DNA from: Metaclostridioides mangenotii | GTDB taxonomy: Bacteria; Bacillota; Clostridia; Peptostreptococcales; Peptostreptococcaceae | Direction: 5' to 3' | DNA length: 64,000 nucleotides | NCBI RefSeq assembly: GCF_017873185.1 | Contig: NZ_JAGGJX010000004.1 | Span: forward strand, 1 to 64,000 | Shown here: piece by piece, positions 8,075 to 17,031 of the stretch | Position numbering within the stretch: the stretch's first letter is position 1 | How the letters are laid out: the number at the start of each line of letters is the position of its first letter | Position numbers and translations under genes: made by a program | Notes under the pieces: generated by a model | The model's database searches: none | What the model was told of the DNA's origin: nothing | Seen by the model: only the letters and a program-made list of their open reading frames with translations

Positions 8075-8565
8075 TATCCTCTAAAAATCATTTTTCTAAG
8101 TTTTTGATTGTAGTAATTGATAAATACTGTATAAGCATAATCATAAACCAAAAATATCACTTGAAACGCTAAAATAATGAATATGTTCATTGGAATGTAG
8201 ACTATAGCTCTAAGCATAAAATAAAGTGTAAAAACAGCTATATTTGCAAATACCAACTTCAGAACATACTCTAAATATATCGGTCTGTCTTTTTCAATCA
8301 AGTACTTTACTATACCATAAATCGCAAAAGTACAAACATACACTACCCAGTGTACTTTATTTGACATAACTAAAAATCCAAGTAATGCTGACCCCATGTA
8401 GAATGCAATTCCTATTTTTAAACCCCACTCCATTACTACAACTGCTACAAGAAGAGATGCTAGACCCATCAAAAACATTGTATTATTAGGGATTATATTT
8501 ATCAAAAACAGTAGTATTACATTTACTGCCAACAACATTCCAGCAAAAGCTATTTTCTTATTCAT
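8074..8565 (-). CDS. Small integral membrane protein, 163 aa, unknown
   Basis: Five or six hydrophobic helices span almost the whole length (for example MLLAVNVILLFLINII and FILAFQVIFLVYDY), with a basic C-terminus NYYNQKLRKMIFRG. I do not recognise a transporter motif. The start is set at ATG 8565 because the AGGTGAT ribosome site sits 6 bases before it and overlaps the upstream gene's stop. GTG 8574 and ATG 8571 lie inside or too close to that site. This stop-over-SD arrangement indicates translational coupling to the TPR/Cys-rich gene, so the two probably act together. Confidence 0.7.
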   Translation of the reverse strand: MNKKIAFAGMLLAVNVILLFLINIIPNNTMFLMGLASLLVAVVVMEWGLKIGIAFYMGSALLGFLVMSNKVHWVVYVCTFAIYGIVKYLIEKDRPIYLEYVLKLVFANIAVFTLYFMLRAIVYIPMNIFIILAFQVIFLVYDYAYTVFINYYNQKLRKMIFRG

Positions 8566-8574
8566 ATTCATCAC

Positions 8575-8982
8575 CTAACAACAAGTTATAAGATCTCCTC
8601 CGCAACATTCGCAACATGAATCTAAACACCATAATTTACAACATGTATCACAGCAGTCATCACCACAGCAACAACAACATCCTCCTAGATCACTTTGGCG
8701 TCTTCTATTGTAATTATCAGCTCTATCATTGTAATTATTTCTATATTGAGTATAGTTGTCAAAAGCTCTATTGTACTCTCCATTATTTGGGTCCATAAAT
8801 CTAGCTCTTTTAATATAGTCTTCTCCTTCTTCATAGTAACCTATATTCATTGCAGATATCCCAGATAAATAGTACCACTCAGCACACTTGTCAGATATCG
8901 ACTTTAAGAAATTGTATGCCTTTCTAAATTCTCTATTGTCTATCATTCTTCTAGCTTCAATAAAACCGCCATTGTTATACAT
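8575..8982 (-). CDS. TPR-like protein with a 16-cysteine C-terminal tail
   Basis: This 135-aa protein has residues 1-75 predicted to form helical TPR-like hairpins (EARRMIDNREFRKAYNFLKSI, AEWYYLSGISAMNIGYYEEGEDYIKRA). A polar Asn/Arg/Tyr linker follows. The last 36 residues hold 16 cysteines, starting with five in a row and then CC pairs. Such a tail could bind metal or be disulfide-bonded or lipid-modified, none of which the sequence proves. GGGGAG precedes the ATG. It is coupled to the membrane-protein gene downstream and has its own promoter (9030-9058). DUF5685 lies upstream. Confidence 0.75.
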   Translation of the reverse strand: MYNNGGFIEARRMIDNREFRKAYNFLKSISDKCAEWYYLSGISAMNIGYYEEGEDYIKRARFMDPNNGEYNRAFDNYTQYRNNYNDRADNYNRRRQSDLGGCCCCCGDDCCDTCCKLWCLDSCCECCGGDLITCC

Positions 8983-9029
8983 TTTTTGTTCTCCCCTTTC
9001 AAAGTACTTCTTAGTTTACCTAAAAACGA

Positions 9030-9058
9030 CATATAATTTCCCAGGAAATTTTACACAA
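9030..9058 (-). promoter_or_regulatory. Promoter with palindromic operator in the spacer
   Basis: On the minus strand there is TTGTGT (9053-9058), a 17-base spacer and TATATG (9030-9035). The spacer holds AATTTCCCAGGAAATT (9035-9050), two perfect 7-base arms around CA. A repressor dimer there would block polymerase. It sits 48 bases before the TPR/Cys-rich gene. Confidence 0.45.
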
Positions 9059-9130
9059 TATTTGTAGTTTCGGTTTTTATAACTAAATACAATTTTCATT
9101 ATTTTTATATTAATTTTTCTGTTGATTTAT

Positions 9131-9958
9131 TTAACTATTTCCTTTGTTTAGTATTTTTCTATATCTAAGGTAAACCCCAGAGTATATTATATTCTCAAGG
9201 ATATTCCTATTTACTTTTATATCTAGACTATCTACTGCATCTCCCATTAATCCAAGTGAAAAACCTATTATTTTATCTACTCTTTCTCTTAACTCATCTC
9301 TTCTATCTACATATTCTTTAAATGGGTTATAGCTTCCTTTTTCTATATCTTCATCCAGATCTTCAAACGCATCTAGTATATAGATGTACTTTCCTATGTT
9401 AAACCCTACTGTTCTGAGCCTTTCCTCGTACTCGTCTTCTCTATATGCAAATATCTCACTCATCAGGTTTCCAAAAGTATTTGATACTTCATCTATATTT
9501 ATATTGCCATCTTTTTCAAGCCTATCTAGCTCCTGAAGTTGATCTTTTATATATTCAGCTTTATCGGGATATTTTTCATAAGCATTATTTATTTTACCTT
9601 TGTATATATTATATGCTAATTTATTTTTAATACCTCCCTCATCGCGAACATTGTCTTCCAATTTATAGTAAGTGAGTAATACATTCATACTTGCTGCGTA
9701 TTCTGTAACTTCATTTATAAGAACTTTATTCTTTTTAATAGGAGATGAAATACATATCTCATCAGTTACAACTGACTTAGGTCTGTATATTGATGACAAT
9801 AAAACGATCAAAAAAGTTATATCAAAATTTAATGAAAGTCTAGATATCTCTCCATGATTTCTCTTAAGGCATTTACATAGACCACAGTAGTATGACTTGT
9901 AATGGTCGTACTCTCTAAATGTTAAGTCCATCTTGTTTATTTTTACATATCCAAACAT
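9131..9958 (-). CDS. DUF5685-family protein
   Basis: This 275-aa, mostly helical protein begins MFGYVKINKM and carries YYCGLCKC (C25, C28, C30), the family's hallmark. Two aspartate-rich clusters occur: LEDNVRDE (D102, D106) and LDAFEDLDEDIEKGSYNPF (D186, D190, D192, D194). The second resembles the 'RDxxED...GR-Y-P' segment of phytoene/squalene synthases, so an isoprenoid-synthase-like fold is possible. That is inference; no function is established to my knowledge. AGAAGGGAA precedes the ATG. The gene lies 148 bases upstream of the TPR/Cys-rich gene. A TATACT box (10005-10010) may be its -10. Confidence 0.75.
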   Translation of the reverse strand: MFGYVKINKMDLTFREYDHYKSYYCGLCKCLKRNHGEISRLSLNFDITFLIVLLSSIYRPKSVVTDEICISSPIKKNKVLINEVTEYAASMNVLLTYYKLEDNVRDEGGIKNKLAYNIYKGKINNAYEKYPDKAEYIKDQLQELDRLEKDGNINIDEVSNTFGNLMSEIFAYREDEYEERLRTVGFNIGKYIYILDAFEDLDEDIEKGSYNPFKEYVDRRDELRERVDKIIGFSLGLMGDAVDSLDIKVNRNILENIIYSGVYLRYRKILNKGNS

Positions 9959-10079
9959 ATTTATTCCCTTCTAAATTCTATTTACGTAGAAATTAATATC
10001 TTATAGTATAACATTTTTTTCTGAATATTTCTAACAACAAAGTGTTACATTTAGATTAGAATTTGATTAAAATAAAAGA

Positions 10080-10108
10080 ACAACATAGTAATAATTAATC
10101 TATGTTGT
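10080..10108 (-). terminator. Terminator of the XRE gene
   Basis: Arms ACAACATAG (10080-10088) and CTATGTTGT (10100-10108). On the minus strand the hairpin is followed by TCTTTTATTTT. Confidence 0.65.
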
Positions 10109-10143
10109 CCTCTTAATCGTTTATTTATTTATATTCTCTATCT

Positions 10144-10806
10144 TCATTTACAATCGTCTATTTCAATATCAATTAATCCGCGTTTTTTGATTTTCACGTT
10201 ATATTTTAGGCGATAATTTTTTTGTTTATTAGCTATCGCTTTGTAAATATCTTCAATCTCATTTTTTATATCCTCTTCAGATGCGTACCACCCCAACGGG
10301 ACAGTGTTTTCTCCCCAGAAAGTGTGTTTATCAATACCTAAAAGCATAGCGTAAGGTTGATTATTTTTAGGTTTAAAAACCCGAGACACATTAAATTTAT
10401 AGTATGATGATAAAATTTTTCCTGTACAATCAATAATAGATATTTTATCGGTATTTCTGTTATTATTACGGTCATTGTTTCTATTGTAGATATTGCTAGT
10501 ATAGACTTTTCCACCTTTAATACTTCTATTTAAATTTTCGTCGGAAATATCACTATATTCAACATTTGATATACCATCAACTGACTTTCTAACACTATCT
10601 ATTATATCGACTTCATCATTTAGCAGATAATCATAAGTTACATCGAAAACTTTTACAATCTTAGTTAACTTTTCATAATCAGGGACTGAGCTCCCATTTT
10701 CATATTTTGAAATAGATTGCCTCGATACATCCAATACTTCCGCTAATTTTTCTTGTGACATATTATTTTCTACTCTTAAAAATTTAATCTTCTTTGATAA
10801 TTTCAT
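10144..10806 (-). CDS. XRE-family transcriptional regulator
   Basis: This 220-aa protein has an N-terminal HTH (residues 4-60: KIKFLRVENNMSQEKLAEVLDVSRQSISKYENGSSVPDYEKL). An Asn/Arg-rich linker (about 105-120) leads to a C-terminal domain of about 100 residues that I do not recognise (CTGKILSSYYKFNVSRVFK, HTFWGENTVPLGWYASEEDIKNEIEDIYKAI). That domain may sense a ligand. GGGGGTGA precedes the ATG. It is a single gene with its own terminator. Two TAGTTGCA direct repeats upstream may be its binding sites. Confidence 0.85.
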   Translation of the reverse strand: MKLSKKIKFLRVENNMSQEKLAEVLDVSRQSISKYENGSSVPDYEKLTKIVKVFDVTYDYLLNDEVDIIDSVRKSVDGISNVEYSDISDENLNRSIKGGKVYTSNIYNRNNDRNNNRNTDKISIIDCTGKILSSYYKFNVSRVFKPKNNQPYAMLLGIDKHTFWGENTVPLGWYASEEDIKNEIEDIYKAIANKQKNYRLKYNVKIKKRGLIDIEIDDCK

Positions 10807-10861
10807 TCTTTCACCCCCATGGACAATTATAGATTAGAAGCGAAAAATTAAAACCAATTTA

Positions 10862-10889
10862 TAGTTGCATGTTGCTACTATTAGTTGCA
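10862..10889. promoter_or_regulatory. Phased direct repeats upstream of the XRE gene
   Basis: TAGTTGCA occurs at 10862-10869 and again at 10882-10889, exactly 20 bases apart (about two helix turns). It is a plausible operator for the adjacent XRE protein. No convincing promoter boxes were found. Confidence 0.35.
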
Positions 10890-10908
10890 ATAATATAAAT
10901 TTAAGGCA

Positions 10909-12300
10909 TTACAGTATAGGTTTGTATATAAAATCACCTTTTGTTTCTACTAACTCTTCTTTAGCCTTTTTAACTAATTCTTTATCATTCATTACATCTA
11001 CTACCGTGCATGCTATAGATTTAGATGCTAATAACATAGCTTTAAATCCCATATCTGATCCGGCACTTGAACACGACTGCCAAGTATGAGCTGAAACTCC
11101 TATAGGCCAAACTGAGCATGAACACTGTGCAGTTGGAACCAAATAACTTATATCTCCTATATCTAGCGATAACGGTATACAGTTATTTTGAACTACAGTA
11201 TCATCAGTAACTCCAGTGTGTAGGTATTTATCAATTATATTTAAATTTCCACTTAGCACGTTTGCAACCATACTTCTGTCAGATTTAGATATCTCTTTAG
11301 TCAATGCCTTTGCAAATTGGATGTCTTTATCATTGTATTTTTGTGTACCAATCGCCTTCATATTTTCTGAAAGCACATCTGTTAAAGCATTGTTTGGTAT
11401 ATAGTCATAAACACCACTTATTATCTCGTACTCCATCTGTGTACTAGTCATAAGTGCCGCCCCTTTAGCAACATCTACAACCCTTTCAAATACACTCTGT
11501 ACATGCTCCATCTTAACTCCTCGAACGTAGTACCAAACTTCTGCAAAGGCCGGAACTATATTAGGCGCTCCCCCACCATCAGTAATCGAGTAATGTAATC
11601 TACAGCTGTCAAATATATGCTCTCTTAGATAATTACAACCCACATTCATAAGTTCAACTGCATCAAGGGCACTTCTACCATTTTGAGGAGCCTGTGCGGC
11701 ATGTGCGCTTATTCCTCTAAATCTAAATTTAATTGAATAGTTCGCAAGTGTCGGAATTCTTATAGGTGTATTTATATCAAATGGATGCCAACTAAATGCA
11801 CAGTCTATTCCATCAAAACATCCTTTATCTATCATGTATATTTTACCTGATAAATCCTCTTCTGCTGGAGTTCCAAAGTACTTTACTGTTCCACCTACCT
11901 TTCCATCCTCAATCATCTTCTTAACGGCTACAGCGGCTCCTATCGCCCCCGTTCCAAGTAAGTTATGTCCGCATCCATGTCCCGGTGCTCCTTCAGTGAC
12001 AGGTTCTTTAACCGTTGATACTTTTTGAGATAACCCAGCTAAAGAATCGTATTCGCCAAGTATACCCATAACCGGCTCGCCACTTCCAAAAAAAGCTATA
12101 AATGCAGTATCCATGCCATCCACTTCTTCAATTCTAAAACCCTTGCTTTTTAAGTACTCTTTGTGCAGGTTTGATGCAAAGTATTCCTTGTATTGAAGTT
12201 CTGGATTTGACCAGATTTGGTCTGAAATATCTCTTAGTTCCTTTTCAATACTGTCGATGTAATCTACTGTCATTTGCTTGTTTGGATCAAGATTGCTCAT
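10909..12300 (-). CDS. M20-family amidohydrolase, AbgB-like (p-aminobenzoyl-glutamate hydrolase)
   Basis: This 463-aa zinc-dependent amidohydrolase shows GHGCGHNLLGTG (metal ligands), GTPAEEDLSGK, SAHAAQAPQNGRSALDA in the lid region, and GGGAPNIVPAFAEV, all typical of AbgB/M20D proteins. Relatives cleave N-acyl amino acids or p-aminobenzoyl-glutamate. The exact substrate is not visible. The start is ATG 12300: AAGGAG lies 9 bases upstream, while ATG 12309 directly abuts that site. It lies just downstream of the rbs-type operon but beyond its terminator, so it is probably separately transcribed. An inverted repeat lies at 12325. Confidence 0.8.
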   Translation of the reverse strand: MSNLDPNKQMTVDYIDSIEKELRDISDQIWSNPELQYKEYFASNLHKEYLKSKGFRIEEVDGMDTAFIAFFGSGEPVMGILGEYDSLAGLSQKVSTVKEPVTEGAPGHGCGHNLLGTGAIGAAVAVKKMIEDGKVGGTVKYFGTPAEEDLSGKIYMIDKGCFDGIDCAFSWHPFDINTPIRIPTLANYSIKFRFRGISAHAAQAPQNGRSALDAVELMNVGCNYLREHIFDSCRLHYSITDGGGAPNIVPAFAEVWYYVRGVKMEHVQSVFERVVDVAKGAALMTSTQMEYEIISGVYDYIPNNALTDVLSENMKAIGTQKYNDKDIQFAKALTKEISKSDRSMVANVLSGNLNIIDKYLHTGVTDDTVVQNNCIPLSLDIGDISYLVPTAQCSCSVWPIGVSAHTWQSCSSAGSDMGFKAMLLASKSIACTVVDVMNDKELVKKAKEELVETKGDFIYKPIL

Positions 12301-12324
12301 AGTTGTCATCTCCTTGTAATATAT

Positions 12325-12349
12325 TTTAGAAGCATTAAACACTTCTAAA
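12325..12349. promoter_or_regulatory. Inverted repeat upstream of the abgB-like gene
   Basis: TTTAGAAG (12325-12332) and CTTCTAAA (12342-12349) are perfect 8-base arms with a 9-base gap, 25 bases before the start codon. It could be an operator or a leader hairpin. Confidence 0.35.
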
Positions 12350-12376
12350 TTTTAACTAATCATTCTGTATATTACA

Positions 12377-12419
12377 AAAACCTCTTGAAAAGTCAAAACG
12401 AGACTATTCAAGAGGTTTT
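12377..12419 (-). terminator. Terminator of the rbs-type operon
   Basis: Perfect 13-base arms AAAACCTCTTGAA (12377-12389) and TTCAAGAGGTTTT (12407-12419). On the minus strand the stem ends in a T run. It separates the operon from the abgB-like gene. Confidence 0.85.
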
Positions 12420-12432
12420 AAAGTTCATCTAA

Positions 12433-13176
12433 TTATTTTGTTAACCAGTTTACCATGTTAACCCATAGTGTGTTGTAGTATTCCCAATCAGTGAATTCTT
12501 TTGGTCCCCAGTGAGGAGCACAGTCAGAACTGAATATAGCTGATTTACCTTTACCGAATTCTCCAACTGCAACAAATGGATCTCCACCTATTGTAGCTAA
12601 AACTTCGCAACCTTCTCTAGCTATAGTCTTGTTATATCCTAAGAATTTTGGCCACTCTGTTGGTATACCTTTTAAAACATCGTGGTTTGAGTTTACTATT
12701 ACAGGAGTTATTCCCGCTGGTCTTTCTACTCTGTCGTCTTTATCTATCATTGTTACAGGAAGAACTTCTGCAAGAGCAGTTTCACCGTAACGAGTTTTTG
12801 CATCTATACCAGTAAATGACATGTATCCACCTACCATTATTAGAGCCCCACCATCCCTTACGTAGTCGCTTAATAATGCTAATCTGTCAGGATTAGAATT
12901 ACACTCTACGAAAGTGCTGTTTGATAGTAAGAATGAGTTAGAACCTATATCTGAAAGTATTATACAGTCATACTCTTTTAATCCCTCCATATGGTATGGG
13001 AAGCCATCTACTGCTTCATGAGCTGGCATATGAGTAACTTCATATCCACCTGACTCTATACCCTCTTTGATCCACTTTACTGCTACTTCGTAGTGAGAAG
13101 TCACAAATGTATCAAATCCCTTTATATGAGTTATATTCTTAACCCAAGATTCTCCAACAATTAAAACTTTTTTCAT
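12433..13176 (-). CDS. Glutamine-amidotransferase-like protein (PF07090 type)
   Basis: This 247-aa protein has a class-I glutamine amidotransferase-like flavodoxin fold. It begins MKKVLIVGESWVKNI, has DCIILSDIGSN and GGALIMVGGYMSFTG (the position of the usual nucleophile elbow, here GGY rather than GxCxG), and ends with GKGKSAIFSSDCAPHWGP. The missing cysteine means classical glutaminase activity is unlikely. It is the last gene of the operon, 14 bases after the M20 peptidase, with AGGAGG before the ATG. Known relatives sit beside sugar genes, but no function is established. Confidence 0.7.
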   Translation of the reverse strand: MKKVLIVGESWVKNITHIKGFDTFVTSHYEVAVKWIKEGIESGGYEVTHMPAHEAVDGFPYHMEGLKEYDCIILSDIGSNSFLLSNSTFVECNSNPDRLALLSDYVRDGGALIMVGGYMSFTGIDAKTRYGETALAEVLPVTMIDKDDRVERPAGITPVIVNSNHDVLKGIPTEWPKFLGYNKTIAREGCEVLATIGGDPFVAVGEFGKGKSAIFSSDCAPHWGPKEFTDWEYYNTLWVNMVNWLTK

Positions 13177-13190
13177 TCTTTTGTTTCCTC

Positions 13191-14465
13191 CTATTTTGAT
13201 AAGTTTAAGATCATGCTTGCATACATAAGTATGCTCTCTAAATAGCTATCTATTTCCACATATTCATCTACTGAGTGACACTGATTAATTGAGGCTGGTC
13301 CTAATATAATAGTAGGAATCTCTGCCATGTTTTGCATTATTCTAGCATCATTTCCAGCTGTAGATGAAATGATTTTCACTTCTCTATCAAGCGTATCTTC
13401 AAGTATATCCTTCGTCTTAGTTACAAACTCAGACTTTGTATCAATTTCAAACCCAAATCCTGATTGAGATATTGTTATCTCTGGCATATTCTCTCTTAGC
13501 CAACTATCTCCTTCAGCTCTAGTCTTAATAGTGTTAAATATATCGTCTACAACTTGATCATAGCTCATAACTGTAGGTAAGAAATGCGCCATAGCTTTAA
13601 AAGTACATTTACCTGCTACAGTAGAAGCTGCATCTCCGCCCTGTATAACCCCTAGATTTATTGTAGGAGCAGGAAGCAGTGGATGCTTGTAGTTCATAAG
13701 CCAGTTGTGTTCAAGTTCTTTAAGATCCTGAATAAGTAACATAGCTTTTTCTATTGCATTAACACCTTTCCATTTGCTACCAGCGTGAAGGGCAATACCC
13801 TTAACATCTACGTCAAATCCAACAAATCCCATATGAGCGACTATCATGTTCTTTTCTGAACACTCACATACTACACAATAATCCCCTTCAATGCCATTCA
13901 TTACAGCGTTTACAGTACCATTTCCTCCACCTTCTTCGTCACATACAGACATGACTTTTACAGTTCCTGGAAGCTCTAGTCCACTCTCTTTTATAAGTTT
14001 AACCGCCATAATTGGTGCTATAAGACCTGATTTCATATCAGCAGTACCAAGGCCGTAGATCTTCCCATCAACCTCAGTACCAGTATATGGATCGTATGTC
14101 CATTTACTTAGATCTCCTGCTGGCATAGTATCTATATGTCCATTAAAAACTATTGTTTTACCTGGATTTTTTTCACTGTACTCACAAATAAGGTTGTATC
14201 TATCATGGTCTTTATAATTATGACCTATATTTCCTTCTTTGTTTATTTTTCTCGATTTCAAAATTGTCTCTTCGCTCATATCTTGACGTTGAGCATCAAA
14301 TCCAACTTCTTTTGCAAGCTTTTCTAAATAAACTTGTCCTTCTTTTTCATATCCACCAAGTACACCGTGACCGATATTTTCGGTCTTTATTCCGATTAGA
14401 CCTTTCAGGTCCTCAATATACTCTTGTTTGTTTTTGTTTAAAGTATCAACTAAAACTTTTTTCAT
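13191..14465 (-). CDS. M20-family metallopeptidase (ArgE/DapE/carboxypeptidase G2 type)
   Basis: This 424-aa cytoplasmic dizinc hydrolase shows FNGHIDTMPAGD (first zinc His and Asp), GLGTADMKSG (bridging Asp), CDEEGGGNGT (catalytic Glu pair), and later AGNDARIM and INQCHSVDEYV (last His). Families here deacylate amino acids or cut dipeptides. The start is ATG 14465, with GGAGG 7 bases before it; the TTG at 14477 precedes that site. It lies between rbsC and the amidotransferase-like gene. The substrate may be what the transporter imports, or a product of it. Confidence 0.8.
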   Translation of the reverse strand: MKKVLVDTLNKNKQEYIEDLKGLIGIKTENIGHGVLGGYEKEGQVYLEKLAKEVGFDAQRQDMSEETILKSRKINKEGNIGHNYKDHDRYNLICEYSEKNPGKTIVFNGHIDTMPAGDLSKWTYDPYTGTEVDGKIYGLGTADMKSGLIAPIMAVKLIKESGLELPGTVKVMSVCDEEGGGNGTVNAVMNGIEGDYCVVCECSEKNMIVAHMGFVGFDVDVKGIALHAGSKWKGVNAIEKAMLLIQDLKELEHNWLMNYKHPLLPAPTINLGVIQGGDAASTVAGKCTFKAMAHFLPTVMSYDQVVDDIFNTIKTRAEGDSWLRENMPEITISQSGFGFEIDTKSEFVTKTKDILEDTLDREVKIISSTAGNDARIMQNMAEIPTIILGPASINQCHSVDEYVEIDSYLESILMYASMILNLSK

Positions 14466-14520
14466 AATAACCTCCAAATATTAGGCTATATAATCCTAAC
14501 TAAATACAACTTTTTTAGAA

Positions 14521-15516
14521 TTAGTTAGAGTTTGCTTTTTTTAACTTTAGGTTATTGATCCATATAGCAAATAACATAACTAAACCTTTTATAATCATTT
14601 GATTATATGAAGAAACACCTAATAAGTTTAGACCATTTCCAAGTATACCTATTATACCGACACCTATACATGTACCAAGTATTGAACCAGAACCACCCAT
14701 CATGTTAGTTCCTCCAAGTACAACGGCTGCTATAGCATCAAGCTCAGCACCATCACCAACTGTTGGAGATCCTGAAGCTAGACGAGAAGAAAGTATAATA
14801 CCTGCAAGAGCAGTAAGTACACCAGCTAAAGCGTAAACCTTAACTATTACGCTTGTTACTTTTACCCCACAAAGTCTTGCTGCTTCTGGGTTTCCACCTA
14901 CTGCAAGTACGTGTCTACCAAATGAAGTCTTTTTAAGTAAATAATGTCCTGCTATAACTACTACAATCATTATTATTACTGGAATAGGAATTGGACCTAT
15001 GTAACCTCTACCTATCATTTTAAATGCGTCTGTATTTACAGATATTGGTCTACCACCTGTAAACACGAAACTAAGACCACTTATGATAGTAAGCATCGCA
15101 AGCGTAACGATAAATGGCGGTAGTTTTTGTGTAGAAATAATTAAACCTTTAACTACACCTAATAATCCACCTATACATAAAGCTAATATTATACCAACCC
15201 ATATAGGCATATTGTAATTTACTACAGTAGCAGCCCACAAAGTACCCGTTAAAGCTATAACAGCACCAACACTCAAGTCTATACCTGCTGTTATAATTAC
15301 AAATGTCATACCAACTGCTAGTATCGCATTTATAGAAATTTGTCTCATAACATTTACTAAGTTATCCATTGTCAAGAAGTTAGATGAAGCCACACTCATA
15401 ATTACAAACAGTATTATAAGCCCTGCTGCTGCACTACCTTGCTCTCTTAAAAAAGGAAGTACTTTACTCTTAAATGTCGATGGCGTATTTTCCTCTTTTT
15501 TAGTTATTGAACTCAT
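14521..15516 (-). CDS. rbsC: Ribose-type ABC transporter permease
   Basis: This 331-aa inner-membrane permease has about ten helices. Family marks include AVGMTFVIITAGIDLSVGAVIAL, AVGGNPEAARLCGV (the loop that contacts the ATPase) and LDAIAAVVLGGTNMMGGSGS. The start is ATG 15516 with GGAGGTAAG 8 bases upstream. It overlaps the end of rbsA by 17 bases, so translation is coupled. It pairs with RbsA and RbsB. The sugar is inferred from the adjacent ribokinase and could be another furanose or a nucleoside. Confidence 0.88.
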   Translation of the reverse strand: MSSITKKEENTPSTFKSKVLPFLREQGSAAAGLIILFVIMSVASSNFLTMDNLVNVMRQISINAILAVGMTFVIITAGIDLSVGAVIALTGTLWAATVVNYNMPIWVGIILALCIGGLLGVVKGLIISTQKLPPFIVTLAMLTIISGLSFVFTGGRPISVNTDAFKMIGRGYIGPIPIPVIIMIVVVIAGHYLLKKTSFGRHVLAVGGNPEAARLCGVKVTSVIVKVYALAGVLTALAGIILSSRLASGSPTVGDGAELDAIAAVVLGGTNMMGGSGSILGTCIGVGIIGILGNGLNLLGVSSYNQMIIKGLVMLFAIWINNLKLKKANSN

Positions 15517-17011
15517 CAATCTTACCTCCAAAAGCTAATTTTAAAACGTTGTTTTCTACTTTTTCTTCACCTTCTAAAAATCCGCCTACTTTACCTTCTC
15601 TCATAACCATTATTCTGTCACTCATAGAGATAAGTTCTGGAATCTCAGATGAAATCATGATTATACTAACTCCATTTTCTACCAAATCACCCATCAAGTT
15701 GTAAATCTCCGATTTTGCATTTACATCAATACCTCTTGTCGGTTCATCCATTATAAGTATGTCTGGACTCAATAATAACCATCTGGCTATTATACCTTTT
15801 TGTTGGTTACCACCACTTAAACTTTGTATTATCTGATTCATATTAGGAGTTTTTACATTTAGTGATTTTATATATCCATCTACTATTTCTTTTTCTTTAG
15901 CATTATCAATAACTGACCCAAACTTAGAGATCTTACCTAAACCAGGCATTGTTATATTTTCTTTTACAGTCATCTGTAAAAACAGACCAGTTTTCTTTCT
16001 ATCTTCTGTTATCAAACCTATACCATTTTTAATTGCTACTGAAGGGTCCTTAAATTTGACTTCTTTTCCACTTAAGAACATCTTTCCTGAATCGAATGAA
16101 GTTAGTCCAAATATTGATTCTACAATTTCACTTCTCTTACTGCCAACTAGACCACCAATACCAAATATTTCACCTTTTCTAACATTGAAACTTACATCGC
16201 TGAAAACACCATCTCTAGTTATGTTTTCTACTCTTAATATTTCATCAGTAATCTCAACTTGTCTTTTAGGGAAAAATTGGTCTAACTTTTTATCTATCAT
16301 TAAATTTACTAACTCTTCTTCAGATTCAACTTCTTCTGTTATAAGTGTAGTAATGGTTTTTCCATCCCTCATGATTGTTATTCTGTCACATATCTCGAAT
16401 AACTCTTCCATTCTGTGTGATATATAAATTATACTCACGCCATCTTTTCTCAAATCTTTTATTAATCTAAATAATATCTCTGTTTCTTTCTTACTTATAG
16501 ATGATGTCGGCTCATCCATTATCAATATCTTCGTATCTAAAGACAGCACTCTCGCTATCTCAACCATTTGTTTCTGTGCAATGCTCAAACTGCTTACTAA
16601 ACTTTTTGGGTTTATGTCGATTCCCATATTGTCAAAGATTTTTTTTGCTTCATCATTCATTTTCTTATCATTAGTTAAGATTTTTCCGTTTATTTCTTTT
16701 CCCATAAATATGTTCTGAGCTACGGTAAGCTCGTCAAATACCGTTAATTCTTGGTATATTGCGTTTATACCTATTTCTTTCGATATAGTTGGTGATATAT
16801 GTTCTATCTCTTTGTCTTGGAAAACAAATTTACCTGATGTTTTAGCATGTGCTCCAGTAAGAATCTTTATAAGTGTAGATTTACCCGCACCGTTTTCACC
16901 TAATAAGGCATGAACTTCACCTTTTTCAAGATTAAAGTTTATATCGTCTAATGCTCTAACTCCAGGAAATTCTTTGGCAATATTAGTTAATTTTAAAATT
17001 GTATTGCTCAT
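15500..17011 (-). CDS. rbsA: Ribose-type ABC transporter ATPase (two domains)
   Basis: This 503-aa protein is a fused pair of nucleotide-binding domains. Domain 1 has GENGAGKST, LSIAQKQM and LIMDEPTSS. Domain 2 has a degenerate Walker A (GIGGLVGSKRSE) but intact LSGGNQQK and LIMDEPTRGID, as is normal in RbsA. It energises uptake through RbsC. AAGGAG precedes the ATG. An inverted-repeat hairpin separates it from rbsB upstream, and rbsC overlaps downstream. Confidence 0.92.
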   Translation of the reverse strand: MSNTILKLTNIAKEFPGVRALDDINFNLEKGEVHALLGENGAGKSTLIKILTGAHAKTSGKFVFQDKEIEHISPTISKEIGINAIYQELTVFDELTVAQNIFMGKEINGKILTNDKKMNDEAKKIFDNMGIDINPKSLVSSLSIAQKQMVEIARVLSLDTKILIMDEPTSSISKKETEILFRLIKDLRKDGVSIIYISHRMEELFEICDRITIMRDGKTITTLITEEVESEEELVNLMIDKKLDQFFPKRQVEITDEILRVENITRDGVFSDVSFNVRKGEIFGIGGLVGSKRSEIVESIFGLTSFDSGKMFLSGKEVKFKDPSVAIKNGIGLITEDRKKTGLFLQMTVKENITMPGLGKISKFGSVIDNAKEKEIVDGYIKSLNVKTPNMNQIIQSLSGGNQQKGIIARWLLLSPDILIMDEPTRGIDVNAKSEIYNLMGDLVENGVSIIMISSEIPELISMSDRIMVMREGKVGGFLEGEEKVENNVLKLAFGGKIDEFNN

Positions 17012-17031
17012 TACTTCACTCCTTATATAAA

